A program made the position numbers and the translations under genes. Of a stretch of 64,000 nucleotides of DNA, positions 63,292 to 64,000 are shown piece after piece. The notes under the pieces were generated by a model. It worked only from the letters and a program-made list of their open reading frames with translations, was not told where the DNA came from and did not search any database. Source of the stretch: Hymenobacter aerilatus (GTDB lineage: Bacteria > Bacteroidota > Bacteroidia > Cytophagales > Hymenobacteraceae); assembly GCF_022921095.1 (NCBI RefSeq), contig NZ_CP095053.1, forward strand, positions 4,816,501 through 4,880,500, in the 5' to 3' direction. How positions within the stretch are numbered: the first letter of the stretch is position 1; each line of letters starts with the position of its first letter.

Positions 63292-64000
63292 TTACAGCCG
63301 CTTCGTAATAGCCAGGCCACTATACCCGTAGCCGTTAATATTAATTCCCTGCACCGGCGTTAGCGAAAGGCCAGTGCGCTCGGCGGTTTTGTGCAACTGG
63401 GGAACCACGATGCCTGTGGCTGCGCCAATGGCATAGCCTACGATGTTGTCGGACAAAAAGTGCTTGCCCGCTTTAAGGCGCGTATAAGCTTGCGCAGCTG
63501 GCACCAAGGCCGCTGCCGTCCACACAAACGGTTCGGCCGCTGAGCCAGGATGAAAATCGTGGTATACTTTGGCTGCAAAAAAAGTAGCCGCTGCGGTATT
63601 AGCAGTATGACCAGCGTAGAAAGAGTTGGTAGAGATATGGCTGTTTCGGTCGCTGCCTCCCTCGGTACCATATAGGAAAGGACGGTAGCGTGTAGTAGTA
63701 CCAATAGTCATAGTGAAAATGGCGTTCTGGGCTGCCAGAGTCTGCAAGTACAGGCCCAGCACTTGACCATACCGCCCGCGCACATCACCATTCAGCGCCA
63801 GCAAGCCCGGCGCAATAAGCAGGGTAGGATATACAATGAAGTCTCCTACCGTTTGGGCAGTAGTACTGTAGTAACCAGCCGAGAATCGGTCGAATTTGGG
63901 TACGTCGTTCTTGTTCAGCGTCGCTAGCTGAGCGTCATTCAGGCCATCTTTCTGTGAGACTAAATATAACCCTAAGCCGCTAATGGTACCCAGCCCCGCC
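63292..64000 (-). CDS. PAP2 family phosphatase, 5' end cut by window
   Basis: The frame is open from 63292 to the window edge (about 235 codons); the N-terminus is missing. The PAP2 acid-phosphatase motifs are present in order: TTRYRPFLYG, TNSFYAGHTANTAA (the SGH-type motif as AGH) and LKAGKHFLSDNIVG with the His and Asp of motif 3. Hydrophobic segments between motifs fit a membrane lipid phosphatase, such as undecaprenyl-diphosphate or phosphatidate phosphatase. Substrate cannot be told. Confidence 0.85.
   Translation of the reverse strand, partial: AGLGTISGLGLYLVSQKDGLNDAQLATLNKNDVPKFDRFSAGYYSTTAQTVGDFIVYPTLLIAPGLLALNGDVRGRYGQVLGLYLQTLAAQNAIFTMTIGTTTRYRPFLYGTEGGSDRNSHISTNSFYAGHTANTAAATFFAAKVYHDFHPGSAAEPFVWTAAALVPAAQAYTRLKAGKHFLSDNIVGYAIGAATGIVVPQLHKTAERTGLSLTPVQGININGYGYSGLAITKRL

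Overview
The window reads as chromosome of a high-GC member of the Bacteroidota, most likely a Hymenobacter-like cytophagalean. The evidence is: a type IX secretion (gliding-motility type) C-terminal domain on a large surface protein; DUF4292, DUF3078, DUF4260 and DUF1501 family proteins typical of the phylum; a conserved flippase / dUTPase / nucleotidyltransferase / TPR / DUF4292 / EnvC-like gene order; and -7 promoter elements of the Bacteroidota form TAnnTTTG (usually TACCTTTG) in place of clear Shine-Dalgarno sites. No tRNA, rRNA, CRISPR array, intact insertion sequence or prophage was seen.

Layout. 1-2 kb: gatA (cut by the window edge) and two tandem tatA paralogues. 2-3 kb: a GAF-LytTR one-component regulator. 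3.3-10.8 kb: a minus-strand envelope cluster (EnvC-like, DUF4292, TPR, sugar nucleotidyltransferase, dut, flippase) that carries a dead SMR efflux gene between dut and the flippase. 10.9-14 kb: enoyl-CoA hydratase, mscL, a DUF3078 barrel and a basic secreted protein. 14.1-19.3 kb: the rimP-nusA-infB operon with its own promoter. 19.6-27.3 kb: a large T9SS cargo protein, an exo/endonuclease/phosphatase family membrane protein, cysS and an M28 lipoprotein peptidase. 27.3-32.6 kb: DUF4260, a Crp/Fnr regulator, LD-carboxypeptidase, metX and metY, the last behind a SAM-I (S-box) riboswitch. 32.6-37.1 kb: LysM protein, lipocalin-like lipoprotein, UPF0104 membrane protein and dxs. 37.1-38.9 kb: an AT-rich two-gene unit encoding an ABC/OLD-type ATPase and a small protein with a PD-(D/E)XK-like motif, the best candidate here for an undescribed (possibly defence) system. 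39-46 kb: alpha/beta hydrolase, M48 peptidase, asd, and a lamin-tail surface protein. 46.3-47.7 kb: a decayed patch with two DUF1501 gene remnants and a perfect 29-bp inverted repeat. 47.8-51.8 kb: SPW protein, outer-membrane transporter-like protein and a histidine kinase/response regulator pair. 52-57.3 kb: a metal cluster (TonB-dependent receptor, Nramp importer, CDF exporter) with a shared 16-bp palindrome in front of the receptor and the Nramp gene. 57.4-64 kb: amidase, GNAT, HD protein, small membrane protein, S9 peptidase and a PAP2 phosphatase (cut by the edge).

The genes link in several places. The metX/metY pair and asd cover steps from aspartate semialdehyde toward homocysteine, with SAM feedback on metY. 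The receptor, Nramp and CDF genes look like uptake and export arms of one metal-homeostasis unit. The envelope cluster joins glycan export, nucleotide-sugar supply and peptidoglycan hydrolase control. Assignments come from reading translated sequence by eye; no database search or computed composition was available.
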